The translations under genes and the position numbers were made by a program. The notes beneath the pieces were generated by a model. It was not told the origin of the DNA. It ran no database searches and was given only the letters and a program-made list of their open reading frames with translations. Positions 12,101 through 24,035 of a stretch of DNA of 64,000 nt are shown piece by piece. The stretch lies in contig NEEC01000011.1 in NCBI GenBank assembly GCA_002189035.1, forward strand, positions 1,550,001-1,614,000, in the 5' to 3' direction. Numbering within the stretch: the stretch's first letter is position 1; each line of letters starts with the position of its first letter. Origin of the DNA: Utricularia gibba. Lineage: Eukaryota > Streptophyta > Magnoliopsida > Lamiales > Lentibulariaceae.

Positions 12101-13690
12101 CTATTTACAAAATGAAGTTCCAATCAACCCTAAATTTGGATTTTGCGTATCATTTCCAAAACGGCTTAAAAATTAAATGATATTAAATAAAGAAAGGGAC
12201 ATGACATATTGATGCATCATGTTTCACAGTTGGCAAAAGGATTAATCAATGAAATGATGCCTGAATTCATTATTAGCAGACAAGTGTGGCCTGACAACTG
12301 CAATTAAGGTATCATATCCCTCGACCCAAATGCTTCATTATTTGCATTTTTTTTTTCTTGTTCGTAGTCGTTTGATATATGCTATGTTATAAATTATAAA
12401 AAAAATCATGAACCATTGGTGTGAGCAGTTCATGGTTCGAACGATTCATGTGCTCTTCACATTGTGATTGAATTGCTCGTTTTTTGAACGGTGTAATCGT
12501 GATCTAAGTATAATTTAATCATAATTGAATTGTGATTTATTTTTATATATTTTAAGACGGTTAAAATTTAGAACTTGCAATCCAAAATATTCAACTATGG
12601 TTTATTTTTTTGGTGATACAACATGAAAAAACCTTAATTACGTGGAAACCGATATAAGCACATGCAACATTTAAGGGTGTATTTAGTTAGGGAAGCTACA
12701 TATGCTAGTAAATGTTTTAATAAAGATATATAAATGGTATAGTAATATATGGATAAAATGAGATATATTTGATTGACTTATTGTGATAGAAAATATCTTT
12801 TCTTTGCAAAAAAAGATAATTATGTACCATTATTTTTGAATGTAAATAAAAAAATAGAGGGTAAACATATCAAATGAGAATTTAGAAATGTGAATTCACC
12901 TATATTGATATTTTGTAATATCAGATTTCTATCCCAATTGACAAATATGAGATTTTGATGTATACATTAACATATTATTTTAATACTACTTATCAAATAT
13001 AATTTATAATTTTAAAACTGATTCTATTTAAAATATGTTTTGTATTTTGATATGTGATTTAGATCATTGACAATAGAATCAATTTAAGATTATAAAACTA
13101 TTTTATAATACATTTACCAAATTATGCTATAAAATTCCATAAAATAAATCATATATTATAAAGTTATATATTAAATTATTATATAATTTAACGTTATGAT
13201 ATAAATATACTTTGAAAACAGATAAAAATGAAATAGTGTAATTTTTTAATTAATATATTGTTTAATCACTAAAATAGAAATTTATGAGGTTAATCACAAA
13301 CATAAGCATTCTAGAAAATTGTATTTACAAAATAAACCCATAATCTGAATCATAACCTCAAATTATACCTCACTCTTTATGTATACATTTCAATTTGAAA
13401 ACACTGCAGAAGGATGAGTATGTCTTTAAGTCTTTGAGTAGTTGGAAGGGAACCAAGTTGATTAAGCAATCTTCTAGTTTATGAGTAATTTATGAGCAAT
13501 GTTAAACCACACCAAGTCAGATGACACATGACAAACCCATAACGTCATCCCCATCTTCATTTCGCCTCGGAGTAGTTTTAAATATTTGTATATGAATCAA
13601 CCTGTCTTTTAATATAATTTGTTCCACATAAAAAAGGACCCCTGCCTCCCAATCCTTATTTTAAAATGATGCCACATATGCATTTAATTG
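9160..13690. other. Intergenic DNA between the Harbinger remnant and the first LBD gene
   Basis: No supported gene. It contains an A-run (about 10879-10897); an unrecognised 115-aa plus-strand frame at 11338-11685; a copy of dispersed repeat A (about 11660-11815); and an AT-rich block (about 12668-13330) whose minus strand resembles family B elements, so it is probably an old MITE or nested MITEs. A GGTTCGAACGATTCATG-type palindromic patch lies near 12434. Confidence 0.45.
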
Positions 13691-13696
13691 GTGCAT

Positions 13697-13709
13697 TATA
13701 ATATATATG
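13697..13709 (+). promoter_or_regulatory. TATA box of the LBD gene at 13.76 kb
   Basis: TATAATATATATG lies about 55-65 bp before the start codon and is followed by a GC-richer, pyrimidine-rich leader, as expected for a core promoter. Confidence 0.5.
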
Positions 13710-13761
13710 AAACCCCGGCCCTTCATGCCTTTGTTGGGTTGCTCTGCCTTCTCTCTAGAAG

Positions 13762-14608
13762 ATGAGCTGCCATGGCTGCAAGGTGCTTCGCAAGGCTTGC
13801 TCTGAGAACTGCCTTCTCAAGGACTCTCTTCAATGGATTGAATCCCCGCAATCGCAGGCCAACGCCACCGTCTTTCTTGCTAAGTTCTACGGCCGCACCG
13901 GACTCATGAACCTTCTCGCCTGTGCCGCCGCCGATTCCCGCTCCCGTACGCTTCACTGGGCCTTCTTTCTGCACTTTGCAGTTGTACTTGAATATTCCCC
14001 TCCGCCTTTTATATAACTTTTTGCATTTTTCAAATCAGTTCAATCTGTGATTCAAACCCTAATTTCTACGTTCTAATAGAAGGGAATGGCGCTAGATTCA
14101 TTCTCTTTGAAATAAGTCATAGTGAATTAAACTTTTTTTATTTGAGTGAGCAGAAGTATGTCGTTCATTGCTATCTGAAGCCTGTGGAAGGGTAATCAAC
14201 CCGATCGGCGGATCGGTGGGGCTGTATGCCTCCGGCGAGTGGAAGCGCTGCGAGGATGCAGTACAGGCGGTTCTCGATGGTGGCCCGTTGCTAAAGAAGG
14301 TTTCGGAGAACGGCAACGCCGAGTGGCAGTTTCCGGTGTTACCTGACCAGGGATGCGATATCCGCCACGTACCTAAGGACTCCTCCTCGATGAACCGCAG
14401 CAAACAGCGACGGCGTGTGAAAAATGACTCCCCAAGAAGCAATGCTCGTTTACCATCATCAAATTACCCTGGACCGGGATATTTCACCATCGCCGGAACC
14501 CAATACACCGGTGAAGAATGCTTGCTCTCTAGCTGGACGTCAACGTCGGCAGTGGCTGCCCGGGATGGTGATTCCAATGGAGCTCATCTGAGCTTAGGGA
14601 AGCCATAA
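13762..14608 (+). CDS. LBD41-like: LOB-domain transcription factor, class II (LBD40/41-like), two exons
   Basis: Exon 1 is 13762-13945, the intron 13946-14153 (GTACGC...GAGCAG), exon 2 14154-14608; phases join to give 212 aa. The LOB domain opens [17 protein letters not shown], the CX2CX6CX3C zinc-finger-like motif. The GAS-like block follows ([19 protein letters not shown]), then after the splice [20 protein letters not shown]. The leucine-zipper-like repeat of class I is incomplete, which marks class II. The downstream CDIRHVPKD is close to the YDIRHISKD of LBD40/41, and a basic [11 protein letters not shown] follows as a possible nuclear signal. LBD proteins are plant-specific nuclear DNA-binding regulators; class IIA members respond to hypoxia or metabolic state in several plants. 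Two shorter paralogues lie at 49 and 56 kb. Confidence 0.9.
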
Positions 14609-16649
14609 TCATGGAACTACTTGTTCATTTTCCACTGTAGCTTCGCAAGTGGGACTGTTTTCCGTTTGTCTGTAACTTCACCGTTCAGTGAAATTCGTGT
14701 GGTTCAATAAACACTCCTGAAAAGGGTTGTCGGTTAATCATTTGGGAGAACATCCCAGTCCATAGTACCGGGGAGTACTCTTCATACACATGATATTTAG
14801 ACAACAGAGAGAATGTTGTTAGAAAAATCTCTGTGCGCGATTAGGGTATTCCAACTTCCAAGAATCTTGCAAATCCTTCCACACATTCAGTGCTTGTTTT
14901 TTTCACTCTTTCGTTAAATACAAATTAACCAATTTTTTATTCGGTACTCTAAATATATGTTATTCGTTTCTACATATTTAATGTAATTCGTACATCCTAT
15001 AATGCACAATAAGATTTGTAGAATAGCAGTACAACACTTGTCATTTTATTTCAACTTACGGTTCGCATCAAAATATAAGAAACTTATTCTTATATTTATA
15101 TAGGACACAAGTTAAATGAGTAGGTTACTCAATTTTCGGATCTATTTCTACTTGTATAAATTTCATATAAAAAAATAGCTTTTGAGAACACCCAAAATTT
15201 TATTTTCCATATAGTTACTTAACTTGTGTATTATATAGTAGAATAAATAATACTACATTAGGATTTATATATAAGAAATTGAAGATAATTAATAATCTGT
15301 TTGACATAATCTTTTTTATATATGATTTATACTTCTTGTGTACTTGGATTTTGTGTATAAAAAATTAAAAATAACTTGTAATCAGTTAGATCTAATTTTT
15401 TGTAAATGTGATTTACATTTATTTTGTACTTAGTTTTCACATTTGGTACTCCCGACACATTAAATCTTTAATTTCAACACTATAATAATTTTGAATGTTC
15501 GTTCTTAACCTGAAAATTGAGAATTATTCTTTTTTATATAATATACAATCATACTCAATTTAATTCTGCACAACATATTCTCACATCTAAAGACAAAAAA
15601 AAAGATGAGAATGGTTTTCAAGTCATCATTTTCATACTCTGCAAAATGAAACTTTTGTTATAACTTTCAAACTCTCATTTAATTTCCCTTCTCTACCTCA
15701 TTTATACTGAGATTATTGCAGTAGCCAACAGTATTTGGGTTTTGATGGTTTAGCCCTCCGACAGTCGTTTTGGCAGTTGGCACCAGAGACAAAACACAAC
15801 ATGGGAAATTTACGCATGTAGATTTAGACAGTTACATGCAACCCCATGTTCATTTCCGGAATTCCGCATCATTTGAGATCGGCTACTCGGGAAGCCCCAA
15901 GTACCACAGAGCAAGGGAAGGTTCTGGACATCAAGCGTACCGCGGCGGTACGTTCTCCATAGACAGTCATCTGGTTTCACTGAGGAGCTTCAGACATTTT
16001 CAGTAGAAGGAGCGCTGAAAATTTTCAACCATTCAGCAGCTACTTTTATGGACAGATGTGGACACCTCTTTGGAGAAGTCCTTCTCCACAGTCTGCAGAA
16101 GACAAAATTGTAGCTGAGGGATTTAAGACGCAATTGGGATCGCGACCAGACGAGCTAAATTAGGTCACGCTCAATTGTGTGGATCTAAGCAACATACCAG
16201 TTACTTATCCCACATTCAATTCTGGGTTTGTAACAATGATCCACGTGATTCCGTGTACTCGAGTTCGTCCAAGCACAGGTAAGGACGGAAGCACGGGAAA
16301 CCAAAGTGATTCAGATTAGAAATCTTGACATAAATCACTTGAAGAGTTGGGTTGGTCGACAGTTCTTAGATCGAATGCCATTCTTCTCTCGTGTTGCAAC
16401 TGTGTGTGAACCATCAATGGGCACAGTAAAAACACCCCACAAAATTGTTTTTATTCAATTACACACAGTTAGAAAAAGAAGAATAAATGATTAGAGCAAA
16501 TAATCTTACATAAAAATGAAATAGTCAAGTGTTGTAAATCAATAAGGAAGAATAGGAAAAAATCAAAACATTATACATGTATAATGTTATCTTGAACTAT
16601 TCTCAATAATCTACGATTTAAAAGTCTCTTCAAGAACTGTTATCCCAAT

Positions 16650-16870
16650 TTAAAAAATCAATCGAATATATACATAAATTCTAAATCCCAATGATCTAGA
16701 GACAAAACTAAGCAAAATATAGGCTTAGTCCTCACACACACCAGAGGTTTTTGGACTGGGTTTACACCCCGCCCCTACGCATAGCCTAGAACTCTATGTA
16801 TGTGCAAGGCCGACATCAAAGTTAATGGATTGACATCCTAGATAAACTAATTGAAAACTATTTCAACAAA
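16650..16870. repeat. Dispersed direct repeat D, copy 1
   Basis: Shares AATCAATCGAATATATACAT, the later GTTTACACCCC-like and GCATAGCC segments, and CATCAAAGTTAATGG in the same order and strand with 18118-18380. The order, the CCCC tract and the ACACAC tract suggest a fragment of a larger retroelement, possibly an LTR. No coding capacity is seen. Confidence 0.5.
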
Positions 16871-18117
16871 CAATGTGGAATACTTATCTCTTATTCAATA
16901 TCAAGTATATAAGATATTATAGATTATTAGTAATTAATTTAAATTAATCTTTTCTAATATAATTTACATTTTTTATATAGTTAAACTTCCATGTGATCAT
17001 ACTACTCATCAAATCCTTGCATACAAGATAAAGTTTATGAAGATAAATGAGTGGTCGGTGGTGTGGAGGGAGTGTGGCCGGCATGGAGGTTTAGAATCTG
17101 TGGGCGGTCCCAAGAATGCTGCAGTGGGAGCGATGGAGGCCGGAAGGACTAGGACATTAAAGAACGCCACGTGGTGCATGTCAGATGCTAAATATTATAT
17201 TCTAATTGAGTATTGCTTGATAACAGCAAAATTAAATACCAAAACAAAGCAAAGGAGCTGGGATTGGTTCGCCAATCGCCCATCCCTGCAACAAGAGCAT
17301 GTGCCCTACACACTCTGAAATTAAACAACCAATGGTAAGTACATTTCCCCAGCCAAAATAATGAGTTTATCATAACATCAACAATATTTATTTATTTAAA
17401 ATCCACCCCACCCAAATTCCCATTGGGTTTTGCATTTAATTCACTGTGGATAAATCCATAAATACGAAAATAAAATAAATCAGTACAAGGAGATACGTTT
17501 CATGTAAGAAGTGTATCGCGTGCCTGCCCGAAATCCATGACATCAATACCTCACGAATTAAACGAAGCATGTTTGTTACCAATTTGCCTCTCCCAAGGAT
17601 ATAACGAAGCCGACATTGTCCAGATGTCACTAATGGTATGGGAATCGGAGGAGCCATCCCTGATTACGGGGATCTGGTTTGCTTCTTGAATTCGGCCGCG
17701 GTTGGCATCGGAGCATCGTGAGCTCGTTGGAGCGAAGTTCTAGAAAGGGGTTGTCCTTTGAACTTAGATACTATATAGTTGGAAGGTGATTGCCATGTTC
17801 TCATCTACTTTCTTTGATTTACCACAATAGAGTAACGTGAGCAAGAGTATTGGGTTAAGATCACTCCAAGTATCTTATGTTGTTTTGTTAGTGAAATCAA
17901 GTAATAGTCTATGAGAATGTTTGGTAGTATAGTATAGAAGACATATAACCAAGTTTACACTTAAATCATTATTTGATTAACCAATATGTTATTGTGAGTT
18001 GTAAATAAAATACGAAGAAGAAGAAAAGATCAAAAACTTCAAGTATGTAAAATTTTGTCTTAAAAAATTTCTCAATTTCTTAAGATTTAAGAGGTTTTTT
18101 AAGAATTATTTTTTTGG

Positions 18118-18380
18118 TTTCAAAAATCAATCGAATATATACATAAATACTAAACTCTAGTGAGCTTGAAATAAAACGAAGCAAAATGTGGACTTGAACT
18201 ATACACACGCGAAATGCTTTTAAGGTGAGTTTGTACCCCCTGCACATAGCCTTTTTGGGTTTTGAAGCTCTATGAAAGCCCAAATTAGAGCTTATGTGCA
18301 TAAGATCCAATTCAATCTCAAGTACATCAAAGTTAATGGGTTGGCTTCCCATATAAATTAGTTGAAAATAATTACAACTA
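18118..18380. repeat. Dispersed direct repeat D, copy 2
   Basis: Second copy of the repeat at 16650-16870, about 1.5 kb away in the same orientation. The copies are clearly diverged, with substitutions and small gaps. The two could be remnants of one insertion with directly repeated ends, but no PBS or polypurine tract was recognised between them. Confidence 0.5.
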
Positions 18381-20052
18381 GCAATGAGAGCGAGCAGTCC
18401 CCTTCTCCAATATTTTTATTCCAACATATGTGTATATCAATGTTATATAACTATATTATTCATATATTTATTTTGTTAAATATGTTAGTACTATACCCAA
18501 ATAGAAATGGGAAGTTGGTGAGATTAATTATATTTAAACTATTCATATATTTAAATTCTATTTACCGATATCAAACATTATATATATGCTAAAACAATCT
18601 CTAGGTGATATAGTTTTGAGTAAGATGTTGTTTATATACCTTTGGCGGTTGTTTGCCACTTCTATTTGAACTATTTGTAAGTTATTTGTTGCTAATTAAA
18701 AAATAATGAAGCAGGCCAGTATCAACTTGGGCCGAACGAATGTAGTATTCGGCCTTGGATGTATATCGCGTTGGGCCTAAAAATAATATGGGTCGGGTTA
18801 CCCTGACGTGGCTGCGGGCCACGCCGAAGCCTTATCAACTAGATACAAAACTGCCCCTTCGTTTCGGATAAGGCGAAGTGGGAAGGGAACAAGAGATAGT
18901 ACTGGCAGAAATTTACACCATGATTGTTTATAATGGAAATAAATATAGACAATGATTTTATATTTTAAAATACGAATAATTTCTCGTAAGTAAATTTTAC
19001 ATAGTGTTATGTTTGACTAGTGGACTCCAGTTATAAGGGATACTTTCTCGATTCGTTTTCGTGGCCTAATCCCTATACCAAAAGCCTCCACTTTAAAGAA
19101 CTAAAGTTGATTGATTCCTCAACCAGAACATCAATACGAGAAAACCAAAAAAGTGATTGACTTGTTGTCCCCCGGGGAAACTTGTGGCCACCAGTGTCCG
19201 AATGCACAAAAGCAGTGAACTATTCCACGTCTGATCCATAAAGAAGTATATTTAAGGTCAATCATGGGAGAAATGGTGTATATTGTGGTCATTCTTTTTG
19301 GTGAACCTTCTTCAAATTCATCCATTTGTGGGACTGCAAGAATGGTGAAGCTTTATAGAGAACCCATCTTGAAGGGTGTGAACCGTAGGGAAACAATATG
19401 GGTAGGGGTGTTGTTTAGATAGAACAAATTAACTTCGTCTTTCACAATATTATTTGATTTGCACATCCAATTTTTACAATTTTATATTTTTATTTTTCAA
19501 AGAAAATACATCATATAAGATTAAAGTGAATTTTCTATTAAAACATGTCTCTTCATCCCTACGTAACTAATGTGGAATACCATCACAATACTTTATTCCT
19601 ATCCTAACGTTGAATCCATTGGATAGTGGGATCTTACACCATACAACCTAGTCAAGTCCCAGATTTTATGGGGGATTGTTTATAAAATTACCCATCCTCC
19701 ATTTTTCTTATACATATTCAGTACAAAAAATTACATATAAAATAGATAATTTTTTCATACAGTTATCACAATTTATTTTTCAAAATCATCCGATTTTATG
19801 GCCAATGAGACTCAATCCGAGTCACACGGTAGATGCACTGTGTGTTACTGGTGAAGAAACACTTGAGATTAACTCCAAATTTGAGGGTGTTAATCAAGTT
19901 GCCAACTTGAATTTTGAGCCCTAATTGTTATTGTCTCTGAAAGGATTGGAGAGAAACTCTTCACATGTACACATACATGGGACAACTGAAAGTACCCCAA
20001 GCCGTGCAATGGAATCTGTCAGTCGGGCTGACATTTTCTTCTTGCGAAGAGG

Positions 20053-21253
20053 CTACACTACTTCTCGGGCCGCCGCAAACAGTGAACTCTTTACGAACCT
20101 CCCTTTTATCCTCGGCCGATTCTGCGCGTTCAGCTTTCGAACTTCGTATCTGTTGTAAGGAAAAGAACTGTAACTTCATCTTGAAAGGTTCTGTAACTTC
20201 TTTCCAAGGTTACCTTATCGTTTTGCTGAACAGCCTCGTTTGCCGCTTTTCTCTGTATCGTGAAACCCTCGCTTCTCTGCTGCCATCCGCCGGAGAAGCA
20301 AGTTCTCCGACGTTATCCATGCTGTTTCTCTCGTTTGCTCCCTGTGAACTTTGATGTTTCACATTATTCGGATTAAAGCAAGTGAACAACGCGAATGTAC
20401 TTTGTTTTTATGACCCGAAGAAGCAATTCGACTTAACTGGCACAGAATTCGTACACGTGAAACTAAAATTTGCATTATCTAACTTGTTGTTTCTACTGCT
20501 TAGTATTTGCTGTATCTTAAGTTGAATTATAGTTTCATTACAGGAGCAATAATGAGCCTGGATATCTGAAATATCAAAGGATGATGAGTTCAGAATGCAT
20601 ACCAAGAAGTCGGAGACGGTGCTAGGCTCCGGTCGTTCTCCGGTGATCCACGGCGACTTCTTGCCGTTCCAGGCTAAGATCACACCGGCGTGATCAAGTT
20701 TCAAGAAGGATTTGTAACCCGAAATTCTCTCTTCTTCAACCTTCATTTTTTCGCATGTTTTGAGTTCATCTCCATTCTTCACATCAAGAAAACCAAATCC
20801 TTCTGAACCCTCGAGCAACCTTTGCAAATCAGCTGCGAACTCAGAAGCATCCACTTCACATCGGAGTAGCTCTTCAAAGTTCATATCTTTGCCGAACATC
20901 GCAAGGATAGGATCGAATTCAGGAACCCTGTAAAGAATCTGCTCTTCGTTCTCCTCCTTCGCGAGCTCAAATTCCGGCACTAGATCGACAGTTTTCCCAT
21001 TCCCCCGATTCTTCGCTTGACGCGGGGTTCGAGTTTTTCGCTTGAAACCATGCTGCCATGAAGGCACCGGGGGGTCCACTCCGGCGGTCTTCAGGCGAAT
21101 TCGGTTGTGCCGGCGGGCCACCGGGTTCGCAGAATGAACAGAAGAATCACAGATTTTGCACAAGAAGGCAGCATCTGCTTCGCAATACCAAGAAGCTTTA
21201 TACTCCATGCAGTTATCACAAGCCCGTGAAACAGCATTCTCCATTCTTAACAA
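20053..21253 (-). CDS. BBX16-like: CONSTANS-like B-box/CCT transcription factor, BBX16/COL16-like, three exons
   Basis: Exon 1 21253-20603, intron (GTATGC...CACAG), exon 2 20341-20214, intron 20213-20150 (GTAACC...AACAG), exon 3 20149-20053, giving 291 aa. One B-box lies at about residues 12-54 (CDNC, WYCEADAAFLC, CDSSVHSANPVARRH). WQHGFKRKTRTPR follows, then an acidic middle and the VILAWNGKKSPWITGERPE segment that matches COL16-type proteins. The CCT domain (about 239-280) is split by the second intron: REARVSRYREKRQTRLFSK on exon 2, then YEVRKLNAQNRPRIKGRFVK on exon 3. One B-box plus CCT places it with BBX14-17, nuclear regulators tied to light and chlorophyll traits. Lys-to-Thr in SKTIRYEV is a small departure. 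An alternative start is Met4 at 21244. The exon 2 acceptor is the least certain boundary. Confidence 0.88.
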
Positions 21254-23345
21254 GATCGCTGCAGACGCGTGGAAACTGTAGTTTCAATTTGGATGAAAAG
21301 GAAGGAATATAGAAGCTCAGAACATTATTATTGTCCGGTACTCGAACTTTGCTTATTTACAACTCGGTCCCTGAACTTGTATTTAATAATTTTTAAGTTT
21401 TTTTTTTACCGCTGATGCTTTCAATTTCTTTTCCATATTAATATAAAATTAATCAATATGTAGGATGTTACAAATTGATTTTTATAGTAAATAATGTATT
21501 CATTCATAATTACTAATAATTATACCTTATAAATTTAAAATTATGTATTATTATTAATTTATATATTAGTAATATAATATAATTTATAAAATATATTTGT
21601 ATTAATATCATATTTTTAAAAAATGGTGTAACTGTAATTAATATTGATAAAAGATAGGTAGATATATATTTAAAATTATTATTCCACGTCACAGGAGAGG
21701 ATAATGCATATAAAGGAATGCGACTTCCCTCCAAAACACATGTTCGTTGCGTCCGGTACTGACAGCGACGTTTGGCTTCACTGATTCTCGGAGAGACACG
21801 GCGCGCGTTTGTTTGTTTGTTTTCATTCTTGAGCTCCCGTGTCCTTTCCTCGGGACACGATAGGGCGGTTAATGCCACCGTGCCGCTTTTTCATTGGCTG
21901 GAATCCACAACTCTATCCGGATGAGCATCGCTTCGCTTCCTCCTCCTTTGTGGCCCCCACCCCCCACTGGAATGGCGAGAGGACCGGCGTTTGGGATGAA
22001 GAATTATTATTCCCAATAATATTATTTTTAATTTTTAATAATATTTATTCGATTTTTAGAAAAAGATAACCATTTTTTCTTACTAAAGACATTTATCATG
22101 TTAAATTCTGTAATGGATCCTGAAGACGCACAAGCGAATGGGGTGAGCGTGTGAACTGGGCCCCAGCCACGGGAACTCGTACCGTGAATGGAAACCATAC
22201 ACGAATTGGGGCGAAAGTGTCACTAAGCTTTCAAATTATGCAAACCATCTCCTTGCAGAACATTCAGACCGTGTTTAGGTTTTAAGCACACTGTAATAAT
22301 ACAACACGTGTTTGATAGACATATTTTAATATTTTTCAAAAAATTCAAATAAACAATGGAGTTGAAAAGTATTTTTATATAGAAAATTAATAATTAAAAT
22401 TATGATATCCTAATATAAATAAAAAAAATATACTTTTATATTATACACTAAGGTATAAAACATATCCATGAAATAAAATACAATAAAAATATTAATAGTC
22501 GCCATAGTAGGTCATAAACTCTAAAATTGAATCTGTACATGTTTTTGAGGAGGATAAGTCTTTGAATTGAATTGATCCTGAGGTCAAAATTGAAGATTTA
22601 TGTATAAATAAAAATAAAATTTATAATTGGTTTTTATTATTAATTATTATAAAACTACGGATTCTCTTAAAAATATTATCATTTTAAATATAAATTTAAA
22701 ATATCTACATACCAAATATAATTTTAATCATATGATAATAAGTATTTCTCAAAATACATTATTAATTAAACTACAAATAAGAGAATCATATGCATCGCTC
22801 GTTTGGGCTTTGTATATCTCTCCGTCTTGGGCTCGTGGTCCGGGCAAAAGGTCCGAATCACTCCAATGGATATCCATCAGTCGGTCGGGTTCGGACTCGG
22901 GTGGAATTCAAATTATTTCACGGAGGATACGTACAAGTAAAGAACCCCTTGCGATTTGTAGAGGACCCGTGGCTCCTTGGGTAACAACTTACGGGTTGCG
23001 TCTAAAACCGCCTTCCTAAAATTCAATGATTTTCACATTGAATATTTCTAATTGAAAGTATTACAATTTTAGTATTTCTAGTAACTTTATTTGATAAAAA
23101 TTCAATTGTAAAATACCCATCTTAGATATATTTTCTTTTTTTTATTAATATTTTCCTGGAGAAGGGTGTTTCAACGAGTGTAATAAATGGAGAATTGAAT
23201 TGGAAGAAGCTTTTGAACATCGATCTGTACAAGGAAAGTGTTACCAGTCGCCTTAAAATTAGCGTATGTACAGACAGGGCATGAGAAAGAAGATGAGACA
23301 ACAACAATCAGACGTCACAAATTCTTTACCTTCGTCGGAATTTGT
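21254..23345. other. Intergenic DNA between the BBX and ERF genes
   Basis: No supported gene. 21310-21700 is AT-rich. 21700-22000 and 22780-23020 are GC-richer and may be promoter or repeat DNA; plus-strand frames there give no recognisable protein. 22270-22460 opens with CCGTGTTTAGG and is MITE-like in composition, but I could not pair its ends. Confidence 0.4.
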
Positions 23346-23972
23346 TTACGCGAGGCCGCGAGACATCGCCTCATACTCAGCCGCTGCGCAGATGCTCAGA
23401 TTATCCAGGCGGCTGAAATCTACCCAGCCAAACCCGAATCCGCGGTCTCGCTCGGCCGGGGGTTGCCCGGAGCCGGAATCGTTCGACGAATCCCACGATT
23501 CCGCTTCGAAAACCGACTCGGGTGACTTGTGATTTGGTATAGGAAGGAAACTGGAATCTGGGCTTAGCTTGTTCTTCAGTTTCTCCTCAATTTCACGCTT
23601 CTTCGCCGCGTAGGCCTCCGCCGCCTCCTCGGCGGTGGCGTAGGTTCCAAGCCAAATGCGCTTCCCCTTACGGCCGGGGTCCCTGATCTCCGCCGCGAAT
23701 TTCCCCCATTTCCTCCTCCGTACGCCGACGAAATTGCGATTCTCTTTCGGCAACCGGAAACCCACAAATTGACCGGAAACGGAACCCAATTCCCTTGGGT
23801 CTTTCACCGGCTTCAGGAGGAGAATCTCGTGGATTTTTCTCTTTGAGTTCTTCTGGGGTTCCTCGAATTCGTCGGAAGAAGAATCGGTGGCGTCGGGATC
23901 GGAATACGAAACTCTGATTCTCGAGACGCAGGCTTTCTTCCTCAGCTTCAGATCTCCCATGTAATCAAACAA
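23346..23972 (-). CDS. ERF118-like: AP2/ERF transcription factor, ERF118-like (CRF-related group VI-L)
   Basis: Intronless 208-aa protein. A basic N-terminus leads into [17 protein letters not shown] (about 19-35), the motif shared by cytokinin response factors and ERF118-type proteins. One AP2 domain follows at about 80-131: [20 protein letters not shown] then [19 protein letters not shown]. The AAEIRD run fits ERF rather than DREB proteins. The C-terminus is Ser/Asp/Gly-rich with [15 protein letters not shown], probably a regulatory tail. It should bind GCC-box-like DNA in the nucleus. The first Met (MFDYMGDLK) is used here; Met5 is an alternative. It lacks the CRF-defining TEH region as I know it, hence ERF118-like rather than CRF. 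Confidence 0.88.
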   Translation of the reverse strand: MFDYMGDLKLRKKACVSRIRVSYSDPDATDSSSDEFEEPQKNSKRKIHEILLLKPVKDPRELGSVSGQFVGFRLPKENRNFVGVRRRKWGKFAAEIRDPGRKGKRIWLGTYATAEEAAEAYAAKKREIEEKLKNKLSPDSSFLPIPNHKSPESVFEAESWDSSNDSGSGQPPAERDRGFGFGWVDFSRLDNLSICAAAEYEAMSRGLA

Positions 23973-24026
23973 GCAACAAGAAATTCAAAAAAAATCAAAG
24001 CATGTTTCGAATTCCAGCTTCCGGAG

Positions 24027-24035
24027 TTTATAAAG
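24027..24035 (-). promoter_or_regulatory. TATA box of the ERF gene
   Basis: TTTATAAAC on the minus strand lies about 55 bp upstream of the ERF start codon, in a short GC-richer stretch, so it is unlikely to be just AT-rich background. It implies a short leader. Confidence 0.5.

Larger units (their letters stand above)
14609..20052. other. Intergenic DNA between the LBD and BBX genes
   Basis: No gene I can name. Unrecognised plus-strand frames occur at 15770-16006 and 17037-17318. Copies of dispersed repeat A lie at about 15285-15480 and 16905-17015. A second repeat pair is at 16650-16870 and 18118-18380. A GC-richer unexplained patch lies at 18720-18900. The remainder is AT-rich. Confidence 0.45.

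Noticed and set aside
19965-20354. 129-aa plus-strand frame opposite the BBX gene
   Set aside because: It is antisense to BBX exons 2 and 3, whose CCT domain explains the coding-like composition.
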